Below are positions 43,490 through 53,791 of a DNA stretch of 64,000 bases, piece after piece; position 1 is the first letter of the stretch; the number at the start of each line of letters is the position of its first letter. A program made the position numbers and the translations under genes. Origin of the DNA: an uncultured Paracoccaceae bacterium (lineage in GTDB: Bacteria > Pseudomonadota > Alphaproteobacteria > Rhodobacterales > Rhodobacteraceae); assembly GCA_947501025.1 (NCBI GenBank), contig CANMUM010000005.1, positions 53,162-117,161 on the forward strand. The letters run 5' to 3'. Under the pieces are notes generated by a model. It was not told the DNA's origin and ran no database searches. It was given only the letters and a program-made list of their open reading frames with translations.

Positions 43490-44641
43490 ATGCTGCCACT
43501 TACTGATAGCAATTCTGATTTTTATGTTTTGCAGCTCGCAACAGAAGTCGAGCCTGCATCCATGCAAAAATGGATAGCTGAAATCTCTTTTGTGATCAAC
43601 ACAATGGGTGGAAAATCAATAATACCTTCAGCAATCGGTCGCACAGAGCCTATATTTCGACGTCAAGGGGCTCTTGTTATAGACGAACCTCTTAATGAGA
43701 GCATGAAACGCGGCGCAATATCGCGCCTCAAAACACTTTGCATAGCACATGAAATATCAGCATATATCGCTCATGATGCAAAAACTGTGAAACTTGCGAA
43801 AACACTTCGAAAAACCTGGCCTGCTCCCATAATTTTTATATATCATAAACTGATTAAAGAGACAGGATTTTTTGCGCGTAAGTCATCAAAATTAGATATC
43901 AATCAAATCGATCATTTTATTGTGCCGTCCTTGGCTGCAAGTGATCATTTAATGACGGCGTTTGAAATTGAAAAAAGACGCATTTCAATTGTTCGCGAAG
44001 GATTGGATCTGGCGCATATTTCTGATCAGAAAATCTCTCATGAACGTACTGTTAGTCTTGCGCATTCATGGGGCGTTATTGAGAAAGTTGATGAAATTGT
44101 TCTCATTCCACAGGTTTTTTCTAGCCTTAAATGGCAGAACAATTTAATATCATTGCTATCCAATTGGACAAAAATGGGCCGTGATGATGTCCATTTTGTT
44201 GTGATTGGTGATGATGAAGGCAGCGCTGCCCTTTCGCAGCTCTCATCAAAAATTTCTCGTCAATGTCCATCTATATCAATCCAATTTGTGGGTCATTGTG
44301 CGGATTTAGAAGCTGCAATCAAACTCTCGAGCATGATCGCTATATTAAATGGTGACACCAAGATTTCGTATTCAAATGCATTACTCGCACAGGCCATTGG
44401 CCGTTTTGTTATTCTTCCCTCGAGCACTGCCTCAAAGGAGTTTATCTTAAATGGTGAATCTGGAAAAATTGCCAAAAACCAAGATGAATACCCCCAAATC
44501 ATAGCCGCCGCTATTGATAGAGATGAGAGAGAGCGCAAAGCCGATGCAGAATCTGGACGCAAATTTATTACAGAGAATAATTCGCGCGCCGCTATGCACG
44601 CCGCGCTGAAAGCTGTTTTTGAAAATGACCGTATAGCCTAA
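43490..44641 (+). CDS. GT4-type glycosyltransferase
   Basis: A 383-residue protein with the two-domain layout of GT-B enzymes. The C-terminal half (VDEIVLIPQVFSSLKWQNNLISLL, HFVVIGDDEG, IQFVGHCADLEAAIKLSSMIAIL, SNALLAQAIGRFVILPSS) matches the nucleotide-sugar-binding domain of family 4, though the usual EGxxxxxxEAMA motif is altered to a SYSNALLAQAIG-like form. I chose the ATG at 43490, with AAGGA ten bases upstream. The product is probably a cell-surface polysaccharide or lipid glycan. Distinct from the glycosyltransferase at 19033. Confidence 0.75.
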   Translation: MLPLTDSNSDFYVLQLATEVEPASMQKWIAEISFVINTMGGKSIIPSAIGRTEPIFRRQGALVIDEPLNESMKRGAISRLKTLCIAHEISAYIAHDAKTVKLAKTLRKTWPAPIIFIYHKLIKETGFFARKSSKLDINQIDHFIVPSLAASDHLMTAFEIEKRRISIVREGLDLAHISDQKISHERTVSLAHSWGVIEKVDEIVLIPQVFSSLKWQNNLISLLSNWTKMGRDDVHFVVIGDDEGSAALSQLSSKISRQCPSISIQFVGHCADLEAAIKLSSMIAILNGDTKISYSNALLAQAIGRFVILPSSTASKEFILNGESGKIAKNQDEYPQIIAAAIDRDERERKADAESGRKFITENNSRAAMHAALKAVFENDRIA

Positions 44642-44643
44642 AA

Positions 44644-44665
44644 GGCGCTTAAAGCGCCGATTTTG
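44644..44665 (+). terminator. terminator at the convergent glycosyltransferase/tkt ends
   Basis: GGCGCT-TAA-AGCGCC followed by a T-rich tail (GATTTTGCTTTTTT) right after the glycosyltransferase stop; the stem overlaps the last codons of tkt. Confidence 0.65.
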
Positions 44666-46625
44666 CTTTTTTCACAACATTTTCAACCGTAAATCCGAAT
44701 TCTTGGAACACACGGCCACCGGGTGCAGATGCGCCAAATCCAGTCATACCAATAAACTGATCTTTATGGCGAAGCATCAAATCCCAGCCTTGTTGTATGG
44801 CGGCTTCAATACCTATGCGCGGAGCTTGACCAAGAACTTCTGAGCGATATTCTTCAGTTTGTTCTGCAAAAATCTCAAAACATGGCGCCGAAACGACCGC
44901 TGCACTGACGCCATCTTTTGCAAGTTCTTCAGCAGCATTCATGGCAAGCTCAACTTCTGAACCCGTGGCAACCAATGTGATGTCACGTTTTTCAACATCG
45001 CGCAGCACATAAGCCCCCTTATCCGAACGCATCGCACCATCTTTGCGTAGACAAGCCAAATTTTGACGCGAAAGTGCCAGAACCGTTGGTGTTTTTTCAG
45101 ATGCCAATGCAAGTTCCCATGCCTCAGCTGTTTCAACAGCATCACAAGGACGGATGACGCGCATATTTGGTATTGCTCTTAAAGAAGCAAGCGTTTCAAC
45201 GGGTTGGTGCGTTGGGCCATCTTCGCCTTGGCCGATACTGTCATGGGAAAGCACATAAATCACACCAAGTTCCATCAATGCAGACAAACGCATAGCACCA
45301 CGCATATAATCAGCAAAAACGAGGAATGTGCCGCCATAAGGGCGGAAGCCACCATGAACAAACATACCATTCATCACAGCTGCCATGGCATGCTCGCGCA
45401 CGCCATAATGCACATAGCGTTCATTATAACTATCTGATTGTATGGGTTTTGTTTGTGAAGATGCTGTCAAATTGGAACCTGTCAAATCAGCAGAACCGCC
45501 AATTGTCAAATCTGTCACATTATTCACTATCTCAAGAACCATTTGTGAAGCTTTGCGTGAAGCAACTTTTGGCGCGTCCGCAACAAGTTGTGTGCGGTAA
45601 TCACTTAGAGCTTTTGATACAGCTTTTTGATCAACACCTTTCAATTGAGCCTCAAACGCAGATTTTTGATCGCTTGCGTTTAAGCGGCTCTCCCACTCAG
45701 CGCGGGATTCTTTTCCGCGACGAGCAATCGCTTCCCATGATGATTTGATATCTGAAGGGATAACGAAGGCTTCATGTTCCCAGTTCAAATGAGCGCGAGC
45801 AGCCGCGATTTCATCAACACCAATCGGTGCCCCATGGACATTATGCCCACCTTGTTTATTGGGAGCGCCATAGCCGATAATTGTGCGACAGGCGATCATG
45901 GATGGGCGCGGATCTTTTTGCGCCGCTTCGATGGCTGCTGCAATTTCGTCATGATTATGCCCATCAACAGATTGTACATGCCAACCAGATGCCTCAAAAC
46001 GTGCTTGTTGTGAGGTGCTTGTCGCCACATCCGTATCCCCATCAATCGTAATACGGTTATCATCCCACATCACAATCATAGATCCAAGTTTCAAATGACC
46101 TGCCATATCGATGGCTTCATGAGAGACACCTTCCATCAAGCAACCATCGCCCGCGATCACATATGTAAAATGCTTCACCAAATCATCGCCATAACGCGCG
46201 TTCATCATACGTTCAGCAAGTGCCATGCCAACCGCATTTGTGATGCCTTGCCCAAGAGGGCCTGTTGTCGTTTCTATGCCATCGGCATGGCCATATTCAG
46301 GATGCCCAGCTGTTTTTGAGCCCCATTGACGGAAATTCTTAATTTCTTCGATAGGCATATCTTTATAGCCAAGAAGATGATGAATGGCATAAATAAGCAT
46401 AGAGCCGTGCCCTGCCGAAAGCACAAAACGATCACGATCAGCCCATTTTGGGTTTGATGGGTCGATTTTGATAAAGCGATTAAACAAAACAGTCGCCACA
46501 TCAGCAGCGCCCATTGGCAACCCGGGATGGCCAGAATTCGCAGCTTGTACGGCATCCATGGCTAGGAAGCGGATGGCATTGGCCATTTGTGTTTCGGTTA
46601 TGTTGTTCGCAGTCATTTTGGGCAC
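44649..46625 (-). CDS. tkt: transketolase
   Basis: Thiamine-diphosphate enzyme of the pentose phosphate pathway. The 658-residue product has [20 protein letters not shown], the [13 protein letters not shown]hDP-binding motif, [11 protein letters not shown], the transketolase signature [19 protein letters not shown] and [14 protein letters not shown]. Normal length. It is followed by nothing of the gap/pgk type usually seen in rhizobia. mtgA lies upstream on the same strand, 69 bp away. Confidence 0.97.
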   Translation of the reverse strand: MPKMTANNITETQMANAIRFLAMDAVQAANSGHPGLPMGAADVATVLFNRFIKIDPSNPKWADRDRFVLSAGHGSMLIYAIHHLLGYKDMPIEEIKNFRQWGSKTAGHPEYGHADGIETTTGPLGQGITNAVGMALAERMMNARYGDDLVKHFTYVIAGDGCLMEGVSHEAIDMAGHLKLGSMIVMWDDNRITIDGDTDVATSTSQQARFEASGWHVQSVDGHNHDEIAAAIEAAQKDPRPSMIACRTIIGYGAPNKQGGHNVHGAPIGVDEIAAARAHLNWEHEAFVIPSDIKSSWEAIARRGKESRAEWESRLNASDQKSAFEAQLKGVDQKAVSKALSDYRTQLVADAPKVASRKASQMVLEIVNNVTDLTIGGSADLTGSNLTASSQTKPIQSDSYNERYVHYGVREHAMAAVMNGMFVHGGFRPYGGTFLVFADYMRGAMRLSALMELGVIYVLSHDSIGQGEDGPTHQPVETLASLRAIPNMRVIRPCDAVETAEAWELALASEKTPTVLALSRQNLACLRKDGAMRSDKGAYVLRDVEKRDITLVATGSEVELAMNAAEELAKDGVSAAVVSAPCFEIFAEQTEEYRSEVLGQAPRIGIEAAIQQGWDLMLRHKDQFIGMTGFGASAPGGRVFQEFGFTVENVVKKAKSAL

Positions 46626-46694
46626 TCCATTTTTTGTTGAGGAAGGCTTAACAAGTTTGAATGAACGGGAAAAGAGCTTTTCGTGGTTTTTTCG

Positions 46695-47369
46695 TTATTT
46701 AATGCAGGCATTGAGATGGCTTGAGATCACATCACGCGCCCCACGCTCAATTTGCCCCGCGCGCTTGCTTACATATTGCCCTGCTGGAACCGCTTGATAG
46801 GATTTTGGGTTTGGCAAAACTGCCGCCAATAGCGCCATTTGGTGTGTGCTTAAATCTTTCGCATGGACATTAAAATGATGCAAAGCCGCCTGCTCTATGC
46901 CAAACACGCCTGTATCATATTCAATAATATTCATATAAATTTCAACAATCCGCTCTTTAGGCAATGCAATTTCAACGATCAAAGTGAGAGGAATCTCAAT
47001 GGCTTTACGTGCATATTTTGAAAGTTTTGAGTTTCCTTGCCATAAAAACAGATTTTTGACCATTTGCTGTGAGATTGTTGAACCGCCGCGATCTGCGCCC
47101 TCATTGATTAGCTTCCACAAAACCTGCCATTCAACGCCGTGATGATTGCAAAACCCGCTATCTTCGGCCGCAATCAAGTTCGCTGGAATATGTTCAGGCA
47201 TCTCACTCATGCTCACCCAATCATATTTAATGCTGCCAAGGCGTGCGCGTTCATTGGTCATATAGGATGTGTGGGGCACAGGCAAAAATCGCACCCAAAT
47301 CAGCGCGATTGCAAAGCATACACCAAAAAATAAAACTGTGCGTCCAATTAATTTTCTGAGTCTTCTCAC
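46695..47369 (-). CDS. mtgA: monofunctional peptidoglycan glycosyltransferase
   Basis: Polymerises lipid II into glycan strands. The 224-residue protein has one N-terminal membrane anchor (VLFFGVCFAIALIWV) and the GT51 domain: catalytic Glu in LIAAEDSGFCNHHGVEW, GGSTISQQMVKNLFLW, ERIVEIYMNIIEYDTGVFGIEQAALHHF. No transpeptidase domain. Full length for MtgA. Confidence 0.95.
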   Translation of the reverse strand: MRRLRKLIGRTVLFFGVCFAIALIWVRFLPVPHTSYMTNERARLGSIKYDWVSMSEMPEHIPANLIAAEDSGFCNHHGVEWQVLWKLINEGADRGGSTISQQMVKNLFLWQGNSKLSKYARKAIEIPLTLIVEIALPKERIVEIYMNIIEYDTGVFGIEQAALHHFNVHAKDLSTHQMALLAAVLPNPKSYQAVPAGQYVSKRAGQIERGARDVISSHLNACIK

Positions 47370-47456
47370 GCTTTCATGACTCCATAAGCAAAAACCATTA
47401 ACTACCCTCTATAATTCAATTGCTCAAGTCGCTATGAAGCCCATAGGAGCGCGAAT

Positions 47457-50090
47457 ATGTCACAATACCAAATCAAAGCCGATCTTGGGCCAACCAATAC
47501 AGGCAAAACACATCGTGCGATCACCCGCATGTTGCAATATCGCTCTGGCGTTATCGGTCTACCATTGCGGCTTTTGGCAAGAGAAGTTTATGACAAATTA
47601 TGCACCCAAGTGAACCCGCAAGAGGTCGCGCTGATTACGGGTGAAGAGCGCATAGTTGGACCACGCGCAAGATATTGGGTCGCGACCGTTGAGGCCATGC
47701 CGCGTGATTTTTCTGCTGAAATTGTGATCATTGATGAGGTTCAGCTCGCAGCTGACCCCGAACGCGGGCACATCTTTACCGATCGAATACTCAACACACG
47801 CGGCACCAAAGAAACTTTGTTACTTGGTTCACATGCAATGCGCCCCCTTTTGCAAAGGCTTTTTCCAGATGCGCATTTTGAAACCAGTGAACGTTTTTCA
47901 ACCCTGTCTTGGGCTGGCCGCAAAAAACTCGCTTCATTACCACCTCGCTCAGCCATCGTAGCGTTTTCAACAGATGAGGTTTATGCAACGGCAGAGTTTT
48001 TACGGCGCCAGCATGGCGGTGCTGCCGTGGTGATGGGCGCGCTTTCACCGCGAACGCGCAATGCGCAAGTGGATATGTATCAACGTGGTGAAGTTGATTA
48101 TATTGTGGCTACTGATGCCATCGGAATGGGGCTTAATCTTGATATTGATTATGTATTTTTTGCGGGCACTGAAAAATTTGATGGGAGAAGACATCGCAAC
48201 CTCTTTCCTCATGAAATGGCTCAAATCGCTGGTCGTGCAGGTCGGTTTCAACGAGATGGAAAATTTGGCATAACTGCGGGCGCTCTCGATTTTTCTCCTG
48301 AACTTGTCACGGCGATTGAAGGCCATCATTTTGCACCGATCAAACATATGGAATGGCGCAATTCTGATTTAAACTTTTCAAGCATTGATCGTTTGATCCG
48401 TGATTTGGAAAAACCACCAAGCATGGAGATTTTTGCCCGTGCGCGCGAAAGTGACGATTTGCGTCTCTTGCGTCATTTCGCCCGTATGGAGGATATCCGC
48501 GCGATCTGCACCCACCCCAAACATATTGAAATGCTGTGGGATGTATGCGGACTGCCCGATTTTCCAAAATTCGCGGCAGGTGAACATATTGCACTTGCTG
48601 AACGTATTTATCGCAATCTCAGATCGCCTCTGGGGCGAATCAGTGCCGATTATGTCCGCAAAACTGTTGATCAACTCGCACGCCCCCATCACAATATCGA
48701 GATAATCGCTCGAAAACTGGCGCAAATCCGCACATGGACATATATTGCGCAAAGAAATGATTGGTTAGAGGATGCACAGTATTGGCGCGAGCGCACACGT
48801 GCGGTAGAAGATCAATTATCCGATGCGCTTCATCAAGCGTTGATTTTAAGTTTTGTAGATAGTCGAACCAGCCATTTGCGCAGACGACTTAAGGAAAAGG
48901 AAATATTGATGGCCGAAGTTAACGAGGCAGGTGAAGTCATGGTGGAAGGTCAATTTGTTGGCCAACTGAATGGGTTTCAATTCCAATTGGATCCCAAAGC
49001 TGAAGGTGCTGAGGCCAAAACCATTGCCGCCGCTGCCAAAGAAGCCCTGCTTCCTGTCTTTCATCTTCGTTCTGATAAATTTTATAACGCTACAGATCGT
49101 GATATTTCCCTCAGCGAGCAATATGCTATTATGTGGGATGGCGCCGTTATTGGCAATTTGAGCAAAGGTGCGAGTGCGCTAGAGCCAAAAGTCACGGCAT
49201 TTGTGGATGATACATTGCCAACGGAAATACGCGAGAAGATTGAGCGCCGTCTTGGCCATTGGATTGAACGCCGTCGAACAGAGCAGCTTGCGCCCCTCCT
49301 TGCGCTTCGTGATGACGAAACATTAAGTGGCATGGTCCGCGGCGTGGCATTCCAACTTGTCGAAGCGATGGGTGTGATACCACGCGAACGGATTGCGAAT
49401 GACATCAAAGCCCTTTCACAAGAAGAACGCGGGCAATTACGCAAACATGGTGTGCGCTTTGGACAATATTCTATATTTATGCCCTTGCTATTAAAGCCCG
49501 CACCAACCGAATTGCGCCTTGTGCTGTCATCAATCTGGCGCGAAGAAACAGATATCGTTACCCCTCCTCCTGCGGGTCTTGTGACAATTCCAGCTGATGC
49601 CAGTTACCAAACGCATCACTATGATCTTGCGGGATATCGCCTTGTCGGCGAGCGTGCAATCCGCATTGATATGCTTGAGCGCTTGGCTGATCTGCTTCGC
49701 GACAAAGATCGTTTTGCGGGCTTTGAAGCAAATCCTGATATGCTTTCCATTACGGGCCTCACTTTGGAGCAATTTGCCAATGTAATGGAAAATCTCAGTT
49801 TTATTGCAGAGAAAAACGAGCGCGATGCCCCCGTTAAAGTTAAGCCAGCGGTTGAGGGAGAAGCCCCTGCTGAAGAAGCGGCTCCTGAGAAAGAAGTGTT
49901 TTATATTTTCAAAATCAAGCCGCGCGCGCGCCCAAATGCAGGGCAGCGCGACCATGCCTCCAAGAAGAAATTCACAAAAAAACCAAATCAAAAATCGGGT
50001 CAAAAATTCGAGAAAAAGCCTGCAAAAGACAAACCGCTTGATCCTGATAACCCCTTTGCAGCTCTCATGGCACTAAAGGATAAATCTTGA
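47457..50090 (+). CDS. Suv3-like superfamily 2 RNA/DNA helicase
   Basis: An 877-residue helicase with Walker A GPTNTGKT at 11-18, DEVQ box at 93-96 (IIIDEVQLAAD type), helicase C motifs ATDAIGMGLNLDIDYVFF and QIAGRAGRFQRDGKFG, all typical of the mitochondrial Suv3 group and its alphaproteobacterial relatives. The C-terminal 60 residues are basic and low complexity (KKKFTKKPNQKSGQKFEKKP), likely for RNA binding. It overlaps the S4 gene by 4 bp. Probable role in RNA turnover, by family. Confidence 0.9.
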   Translation: MSQYQIKADLGPTNTGKTHRAITRMLQYRSGVIGLPLRLLAREVYDKLCTQVNPQEVALITGEERIVGPRARYWVATVEAMPRDFSAEIVIIDEVQLAADPERGHIFTDRILNTRGTKETLLLGSHAMRPLLQRLFPDAHFETSERFSTLSWAGRKKLASLPPRSAIVAFSTDEVYATAEFLRRQHGGAAVVMGALSPRTRNAQVDMYQRGEVDYIVATDAIGMGLNLDIDYVFFAGTEKFDGRRHRNLFPHEMAQIAGRAGRFQRDGKFGITAGALDFSPELVTAIEGHHFAPIKHMEWRNSDLNFSSIDRLIRDLEKPPSMEIFARARESDDLRLLRHFARMEDIRAICTHPKHIEMLWDVCGLPDFPKFAAGEHIALAERIYRNLRSPLGRISADYVRKTVDQLARPHHNIEIIARKLAQIRTWTYIAQRNDWLEDAQYWRERTRAVEDQLSDALHQALILSFVDSRTSHLRRRLKEKEILMAEVNEAGEVMVEGQFVGQLNGFQFQLDPKAEGAEAKTIAAAAKEALLPVFHLRSDKFYNATDRDISLSEQYAIMWDGAVIGNLSKGASALEPKVTAFVDDTLPTEIREKIERRLGHWIERRRTEQLAPLLALRDDETLSGMVRGVAFQLVEAMGVIPRERIANDIKALSQEERGQLRKHGVRFGQYSIFMPLLLKPAPTELRLVLSSIWREETDIVTPPPAGLVTIPADASYQTHHYDLAGYRLVGERAIRIDMLERLADLLRDKDRFAGFEANPDMLSITGLTLEQFANVMENLSFIAEKNERDAPVKVKPAVEGEAPAEEAAPEKEVFYIFKIKPRARPNAGQRDHASKKKFTKKPNQKSGQKFEKKPAKDKPLDPDNPFAALMALKDKS

Positions 50091-50392
50091 GCGACGCCAT
50101 AACTGAACAGCGGATCGATCAGTGTTTATATCATCTGCGCTTTTTCAAAACGCGGGCACTTGCGCAAGCATTGATCGAAAAAGGCCGCGTGCGCATAAAC
50201 GGTACACGTGTTTATAAATCTTCGCGCAAGGTAAAAATCAACGATGTTTTGGTTTTTGCGCAAGGTGATAAAATTCGCTCTATAAAAGTGACGGGGTTTC
50301 TCGCCTCGCGTGAAGGCCCTGCAAACGCGCAAGCCAAATATGAAGAAGCAATCGCCTCGGAAAGCTCTGAACCTTCATATCATCGTAAATAA
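50087..50392 (+). CDS. S4-domain RNA-binding protein (Hsp15-like)
   Basis: A 101-residue protein with an S4 domain (RIDQCLYHLRFFKTRALAQALIEKGRVRINGTRVYKSSRKVKINDVLVF). It starts at TTG within the helicase stop (TTGA overlap), which implies coupled translation. Relatives bind ribosomal RNA and may recycle stalled 50S subunits. The order helicase - S4 protein - ferredoxin is conserved in Hyphomicrobiales. Confidence 0.9.
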   Translation: MSDAITEQRIDQCLYHLRFFKTRALAQALIEKGRVRINGTRVYKSSRKVKINDVLVFAQGDKIRSIKVTGFLASREGPANAQAKYEEAIASESSEPSYHRK

Positions 50393-50496
50393 CGAGCCAA
50401 ATGGGTGTATTTGTTAGAAAAACAAGTTAATCTCGCATTTTTAAGGCTTGAAGAACACCAATCTATTCCCTAAATAGTTCTCATCAAGGAGTAGCT

Positions 50497-50829
50497 ATGA
50501 CCTATATCGTAAATGACAATTGTATCGCCTGCAAATACACTGATTGTGTAGAGGTTTGCCCTGTAGATTGTTTTTATGAAGGTGAGAACATGCTCGTCAT
50601 CCACCCTGATGAATGTATTGATTGTGGTGTTTGTGAGCCCGAATGCCCTGCTGATGCGATCAAACCTGATACTGAACCTGATACCGAACATTGGGTTGAA
50701 TTTAACCGCAAATATTCCGAAATGTGGCCTGTTATTCTTGAGCGCAAAGACCCATTACCTGATGCCGAGGCGCGTGATGGAGAAACTGGTAAGCTGGAAA
50801 CATATTTTTCTGAAAAACCAGGCGGCTAA
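50497..50829 (+). CDS. fdxA: 7Fe ferredoxin FdxA
   Basis: Low-potential electron carrier with [3Fe-4S] and [4Fe-4S] clusters. The 110-residue product has the Cys pattern [18 protein letters not shown] and [12 protein letters not shown], plus the typical C-terminal extension ([16 protein letters not shown]). A strong AAGGAG site precedes the ATG. In many relatives carD follows fdxA; here the next gene encodes an SCP2-like protein. Confidence 0.97.
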   Translation: MTYIVNDNCIACKYTDCVEVCPVDCFYEGENMLVIHPDECIDCGVCEPECPADAIKPDTEPDTEHWVEFNRKYSEMWPVILERKDPLPDAEARDGETGKLETYFSEKPGG

Positions 50830-50938
50830 TTTTAGGCATTTTCTTGCCTGACGGCACGTCATTTTCATCTTTCTTCTTAAATTCATTGTCATTTAGGATT
50901 TTGATACTACATTGATATGATATCAAATGGAGAAAAGC

Positions 50939-51229
50939 ATGTCTGACATTCTAAAAAAAGCACAAGAACAACTTTCAACAAAATTCGCAGATTCTGATTT
51001 TGATAATTCCGTCAAATTCGTTATCAATGGCGAAGGTGCATTATCATATAGCAATGGTGAAGTTACAATTGCTGATGAGGACACAGATGTGACATTGACA
51101 GCCGATGCCGATGTTTTCGAAGATATCCTTGCTGGCGACCTTGATGGTGCAAGTGCTTTCATGTCTGGAAAGATGCAAATAGATGGTGATATGGGATTGG
51201 CCATGCAACTTGGTCAAGTTCTCAGCTAA
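50939..51229 (+). CDS. SCP2 sterol-transfer-domain protein
   Basis: A 96-residue single-domain protein of the SCP2 family (VKFVINGEGALSYSNGEVTIADEDTDVTLTADADVFEDILAGDLDGASAFMSGKMQIDGDMGLAMQLGQVL), which binds hydrophobic ligands. I chose the ATG at 50939, with TGGAGAAAAG upstream, over an in-frame ATG 12 bp earlier. The stop overlaps the next start by one base (TAATG), so it is coupled to the hydrolase gene, suggesting a lipid-handling pair. Confidence 0.92.
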   Translation: MSDILKKAQEQLSTKFADSDFDNSVKFVINGEGALSYSNGEVTIADEDTDVTLTADADVFEDILAGDLDGASAFMSGKMQIDGDMGLAMQLGQVLS

Positions 51230-52152
51230 TGAACCCTGCCCCCTTATATGGCGACCATCCCGTCCGTGAATTTGCGGTATGTGAATTTATATCGGTAAAT
51301 CCAGTTACGCAGCTGCGCGTTGCAAAATGGATGGGTGGTTCGCGTGGCACAGTGCACATATTTAATGGTCGTACTGAATATATCGAAAAATATTATGATG
51401 TGATTGCAAACTTTTTGTCATGTGGATTTAACGTCACAGCGCATGATTGGCGTGGCCAAGGTTTGTCAACGCGCAATGAGGAATATCCGTCGCGCTGCCA
51501 TATTATGGATTTTGATGAGCACCAAAATGATGCTCGCGCTGTCATGGCGCATTTTTCTGACATGGCTGGCCCACATTATCTATTCTGTCATTCTATGGGA
51601 GGCGCAATCGGAACACGTTATATTGCAGAAAACGACGGCATTAAGGCTGCAATGTTTTCGGCACCTATGTATGGTATTCATCTATCTCCATTCTTAGAAA
51701 CGTTTCGCCCGATCATATTTAAGATGATGAAATCACTTGGTCTTCAATGGATGACAGCCCCTTCAACAAAAGATATAAATTACGAACTTCATGCCCGCTT
51801 TAAAAACAATTTATTAACCAGCTATAGGCCCTCTTGGGATCAATTGATCAAAAATGTAACTGATGATCCTGATCTGCAATGTGGAGGGCCTACATATTAC
51901 TGGAGCAACGCTGCATATAAAGAGATGGAAGCTCTATCCAAAGTCAAACGCATTAAGACGCCTGCCCTTATGTTTTTAGGAACTGATGAAAAGGTCGTCT
52001 CTCCAAATGCTATTCATGAGCGCATGAAGATACAAGATAATTGGCGGCTTGTTGAATTGAAAAACGGGCGGCATGAATGTTATGTGGAAAACGATGAGAT
52101 CCGCAAAGAATTTTGGTTAAATATAGACTTGTTTTTGGATCAATTTTCTTGA
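51229..52152 (+). CDS. alpha/beta hydrolase, lysophospholipase/monoacylglycerol lipase-like
   Basis: A 307-residue serine hydrolase of the S33/PldB type. HDWRGQGLSTR is the family signature before the elbow FCHSMGGAIGTRY; the acid is in FLGTDEKVVSP and the His in KNGRHECYVEND. No signal peptide. Coupled to the SCP2-like gene, so a role in intracellular lipid turnover is likely. The 3' end overlaps the convergent phosphatase gene by 13 bp. Confidence 0.9.
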   Translation: MNPAPLYGDHPVREFAVCEFISVNPVTQLRVAKWMGGSRGTVHIFNGRTEYIEKYYDVIANFLSCGFNVTAHDWRGQGLSTRNEEYPSRCHIMDFDEHQNDARAVMAHFSDMAGPHYLFCHSMGGAIGTRYIAENDGIKAAMFSAPMYGIHLSPFLETFRPIIFKMMKSLGLQWMTAPSTKDINYELHARFKNNLLTSYRPSWDQLIKNVTDDPDLQCGGPTYYWSNAAYKEMEALSKVKRIKTPALMFLGTDEKVVSPNAIHERMKIQDNWRLVELKNGRHECYVENDEIRKEFWLNIDLFLDQFS

Positions 52153-52931
52153 AGAAGCGCAATTGCCGCATCTGCTAGCTCAGATGTTGCCGCAGCAATA
52201 ACGCGTCCAGTTTGATCAATCTCACCGCCATCCCAGCCACAGAACACACCGCCTGCGGTAAGCACAACTGCACGTGGAGCAGCGTAATCAAATGGCTTAA
52301 GCCCAGCCTCAATCACCAAATCAATATGGCCAGCGGCAAGCAAACCATAAGCATATCCATCCATTCCATAACGCGTGAGTTTGACATGTTGCTCAACGCG
52401 TTCAAATGCTTGGCGTTCATCAACAGAGCCAATCTCAGGGAATGTTGATGCCATTATGGTATTTTTAAGCAAAGTGGTTTTTGAAACTGAAATATCAATT
52501 TCTTCGTTTTTATGATGCCATTTTGACATTTTACCATGTGAAATAAAGCGTTCGCCCGTAAAAGGCTGCGACACAATGCCGATTTCAGAATGCCCATCAA
52601 TGTCTAAACATATCAATATCGTAAATGTGGGCGAGCCTGCAACAAAGGCACGGGTGCCATCTATTGGGTCAATCGTCCAAACAAATCGGCTATCACTTTG
52701 GCGGTTCTCAAATTCTTCCCCAACAACGCGATCATCTGGGAAATGATTTGCAAGTTCCGTACGAAAATACTGTTCAATTTCTTTATCGGCAATCGTTACT
52801 GGATCATAATCAGCAAAGCCTGCTTTATTATTCACCTCCATATTGCGGCGAAAATAACGCGTCGCAATGCGTTCTAAGTCACCGAGAATACCGATGATAA
52901 AATCATATCTTGATTGAGTCGTTTCTGTCAT
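52140..52931 (-). CDS. hisN: inositol-monophosphatase-family phosphatase, probably HisN
   Basis: A 263-residue Mg-dependent phosphatase. Metal-binding motifs are GEEF, DPIDGTRAFVAGSPTF and the late Asp in FDYAAPRAVVLTAGG. In Hyphomicrobiales this subfamily supplies histidinol-phosphate phosphatase; hisI is also in the window but not adjacent. The generic class is certain, the substrate is inferred. Confidence 0.85.
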   Translation of the reverse strand: MTETTQSRYDFIIGILGDLERIATRYFRRNMEVNNKAGFADYDPVTIADKEIEQYFRTELANHFPDDRVVGEEFENRQSDSRFVWTIDPIDGTRAFVAGSPTFTILICLDIDGHSEIGIVSQPFTGERFISHGKMSKWHHKNEEIDISVSKTTLLKNTIMASTFPEIGSVDERQAFERVEQHVKLTRYGMDGYAYGLLAAGHIDLVIEAGLKPFDYAAPRAVVLTAGGVFCGWDGGEIDQTGRVIAAATSELADAAIALLQEN

Positions 52932-52981
52932 AAACGCTGCATAGCAGAATTTTAAATTAAAAACAGCTGCGGCTTAACAAT

Positions 52982-53215
52982 CTATTTGATCTCAATATCA
53001 TCAGCGCCCTCAAATAGTTGAGCGATCTCGATTTTCAATACTTTTGATATCTCCCAAAGCATTGAAGCCGAGATACGGTTCGAACCCGTTTCATATTTTT
53101 GGATTTGCTGAAAACGTACACCAATGGCTTCACCCACTATTTGTTGGCTAAGCTTTTGCTCACGCCTAAATTGGCGAACCCGTGAGCCCACAAAAATGTC
53201 TATAGGATGTGTCAT
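52982..53215 (-). CDS. XRE-family helix-turn-helix regulator
   Basis: A 77-residue DNA-binding protein with an N-terminal HTH_XRE domain (VGSRVRQFRREQKLSQQIVGEAIGVRFQQIQKYETGSNRISASMLWEISKVL). I use the ATG at 53215; the frame continues 40 codons upstream but that part is hydrophobic and not family-like. Similar short regulators are abundant in rhizobia and often act on surface-polysaccharide or growth genes. It lies 156 bp after the YeeE/YedE pair on the same strand. Confidence 0.85.
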   Translation of the reverse strand: MTHPIDIFVGSRVRQFRREQKLSQQIVGEAIGVRFQQIQKYETGSNRISASMLWEISKVLKIEIAQLFEGADDIEIK

Positions 53216-53371
53216 AAATTTTCCGTCAGTTAAATATACGAATATTAAATCACCAATAGATGAACCAAAATTAAATACGACAGAAAGGATAAAGATAATA
53301 ATATTAAAATTATATATGGTTAACATGTGTATCATGGCATGGTTCTATGACAGAGAAACCATCCATATAGA

Positions 53372-53782
53372 CTAAGAGCGATTATAAAACTGGAATGCCC
53401 CCATACCAATGAACATTGCAGCAACAAATATCCAAATATTTGTAAAACCAAAGCCCAGACCAACGATTGCAGGTCCTGGGCAAAGGCCGACCAAGCCCCA
53501 ACCTATACCAAACATAATTGAGCCAGAAATCAGTTTTTTATCAATTATCTGCGGTGCTGGAGCAGGAAAATCGCCGCCAAATACAGGTTCGAAGCGCCTA
53601 TCTCTCACACGCCAAGCGATGATCGACATCAAAACGGCTCCACCAAGGACAAAGCCAAGTGATGGATTCCATTGACCTGCAAAATCAAGAAAACCGCGCA
53701 CAACCGCAGGGTTAACCATATGAGAAAGAATGAGGCCAAAACCGAAAACCAGGCCAGTGAAAAGTGAGATAACCAAACGCAT
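53372..53782 (-). CDS. YeeE/YedE-family membrane protein (second of pair)
   Basis: A 136-residue half-size transporter of the sulfur-transport (DUF6691/YedE) family. Four helices are visible; the conserved Cys is in GLVGLCPGPAIVGLG. With the preceding gene it forms a split version of the full-length YeeE-type channel for thiosulfate or sulfane sulfur. The two genes are 9 bp apart. Confidence 0.9.
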   Translation of the reverse strand: MRLVISLFTGLVFGFGLILSHMVNPAVVRGFLDFAGQWNPSLGFVLGGAVLMSIIAWRVRDRRFEPVFGGDFPAPAPQIIDKKLISGSIMFGIGWGLVGLCPGPAIVGLGFGFTNIWIFVAAMFIGMGAFQFYNRS

Positions 53783-53791
53783 TTTACTCTC

